A stretch of DNA of 5,396 nucleotides from a bacterium. Its GTDB lineage: Bacteria > AUK180. Made by a program: the position numbers and the translations under genes. The notes beneath the pieces are model-generated. The model searched no databases. It was not told the DNA's origin and was given only the letters and a program-made list of their open reading frames with translations. The stretch is taken from NCBI GenBank assembly GCA_030622125.1, contig JAUXGM010000142.1, positions 1 to 5,396 on the forward strand. The letters run 5' to 3'. Each line of letters begins with the position of its first letter. Position 1 is the stretch's first letter. Shown in pieces: positions 1 through 5,396 of this stretch.

Positions 1-91
1 TAAAGAAAAAAAGTTTACTGAAATTTACAAGTAAAGTTCTTCCCTTTAATAATCTTTTATAATGTTTTTCCCTAACATTAAAATGAAGCAA
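1..91 (-). CDS. Possible 5' end of a divergent gene (partial)
   Basis: On the minus strand a frame is open from an ATG at 106-104 to the left edge of the window. The more likely start is the in-frame TTG at 91-89, because GGGAG (minus strand 104-100) lies 8 nt upstream as a Shine-Dalgarno site. A strong minus-strand promoter sits just upstream at 122-150. From the TTG the product begins MLHFNVREKHYKRLL and continues for about 30 residues, basic at first and then hydrophobic (LLVNFSKLFFF). I do not recognise it. An open frame of this length can arise by chance in AT-rich DNA, so the promoter and SD site are the main support. If the ATG were used, the leader would be only about 9 nt and would have no SD. 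The true gene could also start further left with a longer leader. Confidence 0.3.
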   Translation of the reverse strand, partial: MLHFNVREKHYKRLLKGRTLLVNFSKLFFF

Positions 92-121
92 ATTATTAAC
101 TCCCATTTTTTAACTTAATCA

Positions 122-150
122 ATTGTAGCATAATTTTAAGACAATGTCAA
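122..150 (-). promoter_or_regulatory. Sigma-70-type promoter reading leftward
   Basis: Read on the minus strand this is TTGACA (150-145), a 17-nt spacer and TACAAT (127-122). A TGn extended -10 (TGC, 130-128) directly precedes the -10 box. The -35 is perfect consensus, the spacer is optimal and the -10 has one mismatch. Transcription should start near 115 and leave the window to the left. It is back-to-back with the pdxJ promoter, with 38 bp between the two -35 boxes. Confidence 0.75.
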
Positions 151-188
151 TAGATTTTGCCAAATATACTGATTTTTACAAAAAATAC

Positions 189-217
189 TTGATTTTACGG
201 GCTAAAAATGGTATAAT
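189..217 (+). promoter_or_regulatory. Sigma-70-type promoter of the pdxJ operon
   Basis: TTGATT (189-194), a 17-nt spacer and a perfect TATAAT (212-217). TGG at 209-211 gives a TGn extended -10. The predicted start of transcription is about 223-225, so the leader before pdxJ would be only about 14-16 nt and would begin almost at the ribosome binding site. This leaves no room for a riboswitch or attenuator between this promoter and pdxJ. No other convincing promoter is seen ahead of the downstream genes, so this one probably serves the whole run. Confidence 0.85.
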
Positions 218-226
218 ACATAAATT

Positions 227-232
227 GAGGAG
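227..232 (+). promoter_or_regulatory. Shine-Dalgarno site of pdxJ (decides the GTG start)
   Basis: GAGGAG ends 6 nt before the GTG at 239-241. An ATG at 237-239 overlaps that GTG by one base but is in another frame and is followed at once by TGA (ATGTGA). Only the GTG frame gives the PdxJ N-terminus MKLSVNIDHIATIR, so the SD site plus protein homology fix the start at 239. Confidence 0.85.
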
Positions 233-238
233 TGCTAT

Positions 239-955
239 GTGAAGCTTTCTGTAAATATCGATCATATTGCAACAATAAGGGAACAGAGAAAAGAAGGTTC
301 TCCTTCGCCGATATTCGGTGCACTTTTAGCGGAAAAAGCAGGGGCGAATGGTATAACGGCACATCTCAGAGAGGATAGAAGACATACAAATGACGAAGAT
401 ATTTATTTATTAAAAAAAATGGTAAAAAGATTAAATTTGGAAATGGCTTTAACAAAAGAAATAAAAAAAATCGCTCTTGATGTTGTTCCCGCACAGGTTA
501 CGCTTGTTCCGGAAAAGAGACAAGAACTAACAACCGAGTGCGGTCTTGCTGTTTTTGGGAATGAGGAACTCTATAAGGAATCCATTGAAGAATTCCATAA
601 AAAAGGAATAGAAGTAAGTCTATTTATTGAACCTGAAAAAAATGAGATAGATGCCGCAAAAAAAATTAATGCGGATATTATTGAATTTCATACCGGAACA
701 TACGCGAATGCTTTTTTGAAGGATGATAAAAAAGCGATAAAAATTGAGATTACTAAATTAAATGAAATGATAACTTATGCAAATCAAAAGGGATTAAGAG
801 TGCATATAGGACACGGTTTAGACCTTAATAATATTGTTCCGTTTATGGGCAATAACTTAATAGAAGAGGCAAGTATCGGCCATTCTATCATAGCCGATAC
901 CATATACGAGGGCATTGAAACAGCGGTAAATAAAATGAGGAAAAAAATATTATGA
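239..955 (+). CDS. pdxJ: Pyridoxine 5'-phosphate synthase (PdxJ)
   Basis: PdxJ is a cytoplasmic TIM-barrel enzyme that condenses 3-amino-2-oxopropyl phosphate with 1-deoxy-D-xylulose 5-phosphate to give pyridoxine 5'-phosphate, the ring-closing step of DXP-dependent vitamin B6 synthesis. At 238 residues it has the usual family length. Family motifs run throughout: VNIDHIATIR (5-14), HLREDRRH (42-49), NLEMA (66-70), LVPEKRQELTTE (89-100), SLFIEPE (127-133), EFHTGTYAN (149-157), GHGLDL (191-196) and SIGHSIIADTIYEGIETAV (212-230). His42, Glu68 and His192 match the catalytic His45, Glu72 and His193 of the E. coli enzyme, so it should be active. A small oddity is Cys101 where TTEGGL is usual. The start is GTG at 239, supported by GAGGAG at 227-232. 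It is the first gene after the promoter at 189-217, and its TGA overlaps the next gene's ATG (ATGA). Confidence 0.97.
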   Translation: MKLSVNIDHIATIREQRKEGSPSPIFGALLAEKAGANGITAHLREDRRHTNDEDIYLLKKMVKRLNLEMALTKEIKKIALDVVPAQVTLVPEKRQELTTECGLAVFGNEELYKESIEEFHKKGIEVSLFIEPEKNEIDAAKKINADIIEFHTGTYANAFLKDDKKAIKIEITKLNEMITYANQKGLRVHIGHGLDLNNIVPFMGNNLIEEASIGHSIIADTIYEGIETAVNKMRKKIL

Positions 956-1875
956 ATGTATTAGTAACAGGTGGAGCAGGATTTATCGGATCACATTTAG
1001 TTGATCGATTGATCAAGGAAAATAAAAATGTTATTATTGTAGATAATCTTTCAACGGGACTAAAGGAAAATGTGAATCCAAGTGCGATCTTTTATAAAAT
1101 GGATATTAGATCACTGAATTTAAAGAAGATTTTTCAGAATCATGAAATTGATACGGTTTACCATCTCGCCGCCCAAATAGACATTAGAAAATCACTAAGT
1201 GAGATAGAATATGAAATAGATGTTAATATCAAAGGAAGCGTCAATCTTCTTGTGAATGCTGCAAAATACGGCATAAAAGAAATATATTTTACATCCTCCG
1301 GCGGGGGTGTTTACGGTGAGCAGGAAACCTATCCTACAACCGAAGAAAACAGTGTAAATCCTGAGTCTCCGTATGGTATAGATAAATTAGCTATTGAAAA
1401 GTATATTTTATGTTTTCAGAAACTCTATGGTTTTAAGGCATCGATCCTGAGACTTTCCAATGTATATGGACCGAGGCAAAATCCGCAAAGTGAAGCTGGA
1501 GTTATTGCAATCTTTACAAATAGAATGCTAAAAGATAAAAAGATAATGATCTATGGTAGTGGAGAACAAATGAGGGATTTTGTTTATATTGATGATGTCA
1601 TTAATGTAATATTTACTATTCGGGAGGAAAACCTTGACGGTATTTTTAATATATCTACCGGAAAAACAACGACGGTAAATAATGTATTTGAGATGCTTAA
1701 AAAGGAATTTATTTATAAAAGAACTCCTATTTATCTTGAAAAACGTCCGGGCGAACTTATGAAAAGTCAACTTTCATATAAAAAAATTGCCGGTATTACC
1801 GGTTGGAAGCCCAAATTTAGCATCGAAAAGGGATTAAAGGCAACGGCAAAATGGTTTAAAAATAATCGCAAATGA
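952..1875 (+). CDS. NAD-dependent sugar-nucleotide epimerase/dehydratase, GalE-like
   Basis: This is an extended short-chain dehydrogenase/reductase of 307 residues, acting in the cytoplasm on a nucleotide-activated sugar with bound NAD. The Rossmann motif GGAGFIG is at 7-13 and Asp31 in VDNLSTG (30-36) should bind the NAD ribose. HLAAQ is at 71-75. The active site is SSGGGVYGE (115-123) plus Tyr141-xxx-Lys145 in SPYGIDK. Substrate-domain motifs follow: RLSNVYGPRQ, then YGSGEQMRDFVYIDDV, and near the C-terminus RPGE and GWKP. The overall pattern is closest to UDP-glucose/UDP-GlcNAc 4-epimerases, but sequence motifs alone do not separate these from related dehydratases, so I give no symbol. 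The ATG at 952 overlaps the pdxJ stop. GAGGA at 937-941 lies 10 nt upstream, a long spacing that suggests coupling helps initiation. Likely roles are cell-surface polysaccharide precursors or galactose interconversion. Confidence 0.95.
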   Translation: MNVLVTGGAGFIGSHLVDRLIKENKNVIIVDNLSTGLKENVNPSAIFYKMDIRSLNLKKIFQNHEIDTVYHLAAQIDIRKSLSEIEYEIDVNIKGSVNLLVNAAKYGIKEIYFTSSGGGVYGEQETYPTTEENSVNPESPYGIDKLAIEKYILCFQKLYGFKASILRLSNVYGPRQNPQSEAGVIAIFTNRMLKDKKIMIYGSGEQMRDFVYIDDVINVIFTIREENLDGIFNISTGKTTTVNNVFEMLKKEFIYKRTPIYLEKRPGELMKSQLSYKKIAGITGWKPKFSIEKGLKATAKWFKNNRK

Positions 1876-3032
1876 ATTTAATAGTTCAAAAATACGGCGG
1901 CTCAATTTTAACCGATATAAATAGCATTACTGCTGTCGGGGATAATATAATAGAAACCATTAAAAGAGGAAATTCTCTTATAGCTGTTGTATCTGCTCTT
2001 AAAAGTGAAACGGATAAACTGATTGATTATGCAAATAAGATCAGTAAAAATCCCGATCCGAGAGAAATGGATATGTTGATATCAACAGGTGAACAAAAAA
2101 CCGGTGCCTTACTTTCACTTTATTTACAGGGAAAGGGGATACCTTCAATTTCTTTTACGGGACATCAGATTGGCATAATAACCGATTCTGAATTTGGTAA
2201 TGCAAGTATTCTTAAAATAAATGCAGAGAAATTAGAGTCGCAATTAGATATTGGAAAGGTAATCATTGTTGCCGGTTTTCAAGGCGTAAACCAATTGGAG
2301 GATATAACAACCCTGGGACGCGGAGGCAGTGATCTGACCGCCGTTGCCATAGCGGCATTACTAAAAGCTGAAGATGTGGAATTTTATAAGGACACGGGTT
2401 CTATCTTTACGGTTGATCCCAATTTCTCGAATGGAAAGAGGATAAAGAATATAGATTATAGTTCGCTTTTAGAACTTTCAAAAGGAGGTACCGGCATTAT
2501 TACTGCAAAGGCGGTTGAACTTGCAAAAAGGCATAATATTCCAATGATAATCCGATCACTGAAAAAGGGGAAGTTTACATTGATCATAAATGAAGATTTC
2601 ATCTTTTCCGATGAAAAATATCTTGCACTTTCAGTAAAACCCGAGGAATACCAACTTTTTGTGAAGAACATTGATCAAAATCAATTGATAAAGGCTTTAA
2701 GTAAAGATATAAATGTAAATTATCTTGATAAATTTTTCAACGGTAGCGGTTTTTTATTAATAACCGATAAAAATAATTTGAAAGCGACAAAGAAACAACT
2801 TTTATCAAAAAAAATAGATTATAAATTATATGGACCATTTTCAAGAATATCCGTTATTGGTTGGGGTTTCAGAAATTATGGAAATTTTTATAAAAAAATA
2901 ATAAAGATATTAAACAGCAAAAATATTGATCTTGTTGATATGCATTTTTCCGGGTATCAGGTTTCATTGTTGATAGATAAATCGGGTTTAAAGAGTTTTG
3001 TTGATATGGTGAACAGAGAAAATCATGATTAA
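1872..3032 (+). CDS. lysC: Aspartate kinase with divergent motifs and ACT region
   Basis: An amino-acid kinase fold occupies about residues 1-235 and a weaker ACT-type region about 250-386, the usual layout of monofunctional aspartokinase, which makes 4-phospho-aspartate for lysine, threonine and methionine synthesis. Conserved parts are VQKYGGS (5-11, Lys7), VVSA (39-42, Ser41), Thr47, STGEQ (71-75, Glu74), FTGHQIGIITDS (95-106), VAGFQGV (133-139) and TTLGRGGSD (146-154, with substrate-binding Arg150 and Asp154). Two normally strong motifs are altered: the TDVDGV-type nucleotide loop reads KDTGSI (173-178), and the LHPR motif reads ITAK (210-213). The second ACT (about 325-386) lacks the usual serine/glutamate effector motif. 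The ATG at 1872 overlaps the epimerase stop (ATGA) and has no Shine-Dalgarno site, so translation probably depends on coupling. The start aligns with the family N-terminus. The lysC symbol is a family-level assignment. A different acyl-phosphate substrate is possible. Confidence 0.9.
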   Translation: MNLIVQKYGGSILTDINSITAVGDNIIETIKRGNSLIAVVSALKSETDKLIDYANKISKNPDPREMDMLISTGEQKTGALLSLYLQGKGIPSISFTGHQIGIITDSEFGNASILKINAEKLESQLDIGKVIIVAGFQGVNQLEDITTLGRGGSDLTAVAIAALLKAEDVEFYKDTGSIFTVDPNFSNGKRIKNIDYSSLLELSKGGTGIITAKAVELAKRHNIPMIIRSLKKGKFTLIINEDFIFSDEKYLALSVKPEEYQLFVKNIDQNQLIKALSKDINVNYLDKFFNGSGFLLITDKNNLKATKKQLLSKKIDYKLYGPFSRISVIGWGFRNYGNFYKKIIKILNSKNIDLVDMHFSGYQVSLLIDKSGLKSFVDMVNRENHD

Positions 3033-4644
3033 GATAGAATTTTTTCGTGCATCAAAAAGTAATGTAAAACCGGGTGATAAAATAATAATATCGGGATTAT
3101 TCTCTGCTTCTCAGGAAGGGAATTACATAATAAAACTACATGTTATTGGTACAAATGTTACAAAAAAAACGATTAAATTAGAAGCGGAAACAAAAGAGGA
3201 ATTTTTACAAAGGGATAAATCTAAAAAGGTAACATGGGGCATAGAACTTCCAGACGATTTCTCCACAAGATTTAATTTTATCGGTTATTTACAATGGATC
3301 TCAAAGGAAACGGAAAAAGTAGGTATACTTTCTTCATATCTGTTTACTGCTGGTACTACTTATGATATAGAAGTTATTGATCATGAATTGATATACAATG
3401 CCGCCGGTCAATTTAAAGGTTTGAAATTGCATGCAATAAATCGTGAGATCGAATCACTTAATTTAAAATTACCAATAATAATAAAGCGTAGAGATAAGAA
3501 TCTATTCAAAGAGGTATATGAAACAATTCTTAACTATGAAGAGATCATTGAGATCGATATAAACAAGATAATTGAACCACGGGAAGATATAATTCTCCAA
3601 TTTGCGATCTTGATAGATGAAAAAACAGTATATAAAAGTGATAAGATAGAATTATTTCCGGATTATGAAGAGAAATTTGTGCGATACAATATAAGGATCA
3701 AGGATAATATTGCCAAAGAGGAAAAAAATGAGGTCTCTATCTATTTAAAAGACGGTGAAAAAATAAATAAAAGATATATGTATTTTGATCTTAACATATT
3801 TGTTTTAAATAATGAAAAATGGTTAATAGCATTAAATAGCAGTACGATATTCGGTTTGAATTGGGAAGATAACCTTACGGAAAATCCCCTTATATATGAT
3901 AGTTTTAAAGATTTTTTATTTTCTTTTATATTTTTCAATATTTTTTCCGATAGTTTGACAAAGGAAATCAATATATGGAAAATTAACAAGGTACTTACCG
4001 TTTATCTTAAAGAACAGATCACGGAAGATAAAAATAAAAAATTTAAAATTGAACTTGACAAACTCAACAAAATATGTGAGAATATAATAGAGCTAATTGA
4101 TCTTGCAATGACAAGAAAATTTATATCAAATAATCAGTACAAAAATATAAATATCTATAGGAAAAACTTTTATACGAAATATGTCAAGATAAAAGAAGAA
4201 ATTATTGGAAACACAAAAAAAGAAAAATCCAATTTCATCAAAGCCGTTGAAAAAATAGAGAGTGAAAAAAGCTTATTTAAAAAAAGATTTACAGAGGTAT
4301 TCGAAAATTTAGAAGATGAGATGAAATCACGCAATGTCATTGCAGCAACAAGAAAATTTCTTACTTACAAAATTAATAGAGATACGAACAAGGCAATAGT
4401 AAATAAGGAAAATTGGTTTAAAATAATGTTTAAAAATGAAGCGGATCTTAATTCGTTGCCGGTAAAGATATCAATAGAAGAAAATCCAAATATCAAAATT
4501 ATAATGCCGAAAAAAGGAGAAGATCATATTCTTATTCTGCCCGAAACATACTCCGGCTGGTTCGAGGAAAAAATTGGCTTTACAATCTTAAAATATACCG
4601 AAGATAAAATTGACATTAATATTACGCTAAGCATTGGAGTTTAA
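3025..4644 (+). CDS. Hypothetical protein: N-terminal beta-sandwich-like region and lysine-rich helical region
   Basis: I do not recognise this 539-residue protein. There is no signal peptide or convincing membrane segment, so it is probably cytoplasmic. Residues 1-110 alternate hydrophobic and polar in the manner of beta strands and contain NVKPGDKIIISG (13-24), which resembles the opening strands of arrestin- or Ig-like sandwiches. Residues 111-275 look like more beta structure. Residues 291-308 form an aromatic-rich patch (many Phe) bounded by Asp residues, too short for a membrane span. Residues 315-450 are Lys/Glu-rich and probably helical, possibly coiled coil. Residues 478-539 return to a beta pattern. 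Cysteine is almost absent and no catalytic motif stands out. The ATG at 3025 overlaps the aspartokinase gene by 8 bp, with a weak AGAGA (3015-3019) upstream. Codon and base use match the neighbours. It is followed after 1 nt by another unknown, so the two may act together (inference). Confidence 0.88.
   Translation: MIKIEFFRASKSNVKPGDKIIISGLFSASQEGNYIIKLHVIGTNVTKKTIKLEAETKEEFLQRDKSKKVTWGIELPDDFSTRFNFIGYLQWISKETEKVGILSSYLFTAGTTYDIEVIDHELIYNAAGQFKGLKLHAINREIESLNLKLPIIIKRRDKNLFKEVYETILNYEEIIEIDINKIIEPREDIILQFAILIDEKTVYKSDKIELFPDYEEKFVRYNIRIKDNIAKEEKNEVSIYLKDGEKINKRYMYFDLNIFVLNNEKWLIALNSSTIFGLNWEDNLTENPLIYDSFKDFLFSFIFFNIFSDSLTKEINIWKINKVLTVYLKEQITEDKNKKFKIELDKLNKICENIIELIDLAMTRKFISNNQYKNINIYRKNFYTKYVKIKEEIIGNTKKEKSNFIKAVEKIESEKSLFKKRFTEVFENLEDEMKSRNVIAATRKFLTYKINRDTNKAIVNKENWFKIMFKNEADLNSLPVKISIEENPNIKIIMPKKGEDHILILPETYSGWFEEKIGFTILKYTEDKIDINITLSIGV
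4636..4639 (+). promoter_or_regulatory. Shine-Dalgarno site of the 4646 gene
   Basis: GGAG inside the last codons of the preceding gene, 6 nt before the ATG at 4646. This is the best-placed SD among the downstream genes. It fixes the start of the last gene and shows that this gene can initiate on its own although it begins 1 nt after the previous stop. Confidence 0.7.
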
Positions 4645-4645
4645 A

Positions 4646-5396
4646 ATGGAAAAAGAAATCATAAATTTATTGGATGCACTAATTAAAAATTATGAAACAA
4701 TTAAAAAGATACCATATTATCCGTATTGTGTTTCTAGAACTACAAAAAACAAGGGCGTACTGTTAAAACCTTATGTAAAGGACAAAACCATTTTATATGA
4801 TGAATTTCTAACAAAGATCAAAAATTCTAAACTGATAGATATAGTTGAAGAGGAAGTCAATTATTCAAAAAATGTGGATGACCAGGATAAGATTTATAGA
4901 ACCAAAGATATAATTGCATATCTACCAACTGATGATCAGTTAAAGAAATTTGTAATGGAAGCCCCTGAAAAAAATTCTCGTATACTGATGAATTCTCCGC
5001 TTTCACCGATGGCTATGGGAATAATTTCACAAATTCAAAATGAAAATGATAATATTTCCGAGAACTCTGATGAATTCGGGCAGCGGCTTGATGATATATT
5101 CGGTGACATGGTAAATGATGAAGATGAGATTGTTGATTCGGAAGAAACTATAATAGATACAAAATTAAATCGGCTACTTGACAAAAAAAACAATGAGAAA
5201 GTCAAATCAAGTAGCGAGGAAAAACCTTCGAAATCCATATCGGAAGAAGAAACAGTAACGGTAACGCCATTAAAAGATATAAATTTAGAGATGGATATTT
5301 CAGGACAGATCAATGAAATGAAATCACTTTTTGAAGAAGAAACCACAGAAGAAGAGGATAGAGGCATGCCCAGCACCAATTTGGTGCGGGGTGAAA
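4646..5396 (+). CDS. Hypothetical acidic protein, 3' end outside the window (partial)
   Basis: The frame from the ATG at 4646 has no stop for 250 codons and is still open at the right edge, so the C-terminus is missing. I do not recognise the family. Residues 1-130 look folded: an N-terminal helix (MEKEIINLLDALIKNYETIKK), a YYPYC segment (24-28), several mixed hydrophobic/charged stretches and an alanine/methionine-containing SPLSPMAMGIISQI (117-130). From about 132 to 238 the protein is dominated by Glu, Asp, Ser and Thr and is probably disordered. Short hydrophobic patches punctuate the tail: RLDDIFGDM (147-155), KLNRLLDKK (173-181) and EMKSLFEEE (224-232). The last visible residues, RGMPSTNLVRGE, are encoded by a GC-rich palindrome unlike the rest of the gene. 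There is no signal peptide or membrane segment. It follows the 539-residue unknown by 1 nt, with its own GGAG. Partnership with that protein is plausible but not shown. Confidence 0.88.
   Translation, partial: MEKEIINLLDALIKNYETIKKIPYYPYCVSRTTKNKGVLLKPYVKDKTILYDEFLTKIKNSKLIDIVEEEVNYSKNVDDQDKIYRTKDIIAYLPTDDQLKKFVMEAPEKNSRILMNSPLSPMAMGIISQIQNENDNISENSDEFGQRLDDIFGDMVNDEDEIVDSEETIIDTKLNRLLDKKNNEKVKSSSEEKPSKSISEEETVTVTPLKDINLEMDISGQINEMKSLFEEETTEEEDRGMPSTNLVRGE
5363..5391. repeat. GC-rich palindromic element inside the last gene
   Basis: GGCATGCC (5363-5370) is a perfect 8-bp palindrome. It shares its last two bases with an imperfect inverted repeat. In that repeat GCACCAA (5373-5379) and TTGGTGC (5381-5387) pair perfectly around a single T, and the pairing continues outward past one A/G mismatch to CCC (5369-5371) and GGG (5389-5391). 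The reading frame stays open through it (RGMPSTNLVRG). Its base composition contrasts sharply with the AT-rich gene. It could be a dispersed palindromic element inserted in frame, a protein-binding site or chance. One copy only is visible. Confidence 0.45.

Noticed and set aside
60-80. A 7-bp inverted repeat (TAATGTT / AACATTA, 7-nt loop) left of the leftward promoter
   Set aside because: It is all but GC-free, has no T-tract in a terminator arrangement and is easily formed by chance in AT-rich DNA. It is not enough to call an operator or terminator.
1528-1770. An 80-codon minus-strand frame within the epimerase gene
   Set aside because: It lies wholly inside a well-supported gene, has a composition typical of antisense AT-rich sequence and resembles no protein family.
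2456-2671. A 71-codon minus-strand frame within the aspartokinase gene
   Set aside because: Antisense shadow of a conserved gene, with no independent support.
3895-3948. A possible membrane segment in the 539-residue protein (Phe-rich patch, residues 291-308)
   Set aside because: The uninterrupted hydrophobic run is only about 12 residues (FLFSFIFFNIF region) and is flanked by Asp and Lys, too short for a helix that spans the membrane.
3741-3989. An 82-codon minus-strand frame within the 539-residue gene
   Set aside because: Antisense shadow with no homology and no promoter or SD support.
5035-5379. A 114-codon minus-strand open frame rich in serine
   Set aside because: It is the antisense of the acidic tail of the 4646 gene (Glu/Asp codons read backwards give Ser/Phe/Leu). 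The + strand frame is longer, has a good SD and continues the operon.
5369-5391. An intrinsic terminator at the end of the operon
   Set aside because: The hairpin lies inside an open frame and is followed by GTGAAA, not a T-tract.

Overview
This is an AT-rich window (roughly two thirds A+T) from a bacterium that uses TGA as a stop codon and has canonical sigma-70-type promoters. The PdxJ (deoxyxylulose-phosphate-dependent) route to vitamin B6 argues against most Firmicutes, which use PdxS/PdxT, and points to a low-GC Gram-negative-type lineage. The sequence alone does not let me name a phylum.

Layout. Positions 1-188 are an intergenic/leader region with no gene on the + strand. It holds a strong leftward promoter (122-150, minus strand) and possibly the first codons of a divergent gene running off the left edge. 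A strong rightward promoter (189-217) then drives a tightly packed five-gene run on the + strand: pdxJ (239-955), a galE-like extended-SDR sugar-nucleotide epimerase (952-1875), a divergent aspartokinase with C-terminal ACT domains (1872-3032), an unrecognised 539-residue protein (3025-4644), and an unrecognised acidic protein that starts at 4646 and is still open at the right edge. The first three junctions overlap (ATGA, ATGA and 8 bp) and the fourth has a 1-nt gap. No terminator or internal promoter is evident, so the genes are probably one translationally coupled transcript.

Function. The first three genes encode unrelated metabolic enzymes: pyridoxine phosphate synthesis, sugar-nucleotide epimerisation or dehydration, and aspartate phosphorylation. 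The operon therefore looks like a housekeeping cluster rather than one pathway. The two downstream unknowns sit next to each other. One is a beta-rich protein followed by a lysine-rich helical region. The other has a compact N-terminal part followed by a long acidic, probably disordered tail. They are the most likely place for undescribed biology, but nothing visible assigns them a function. A GC-rich palindrome lies in frame at the extreme right end and is unlike its AT-rich surroundings.
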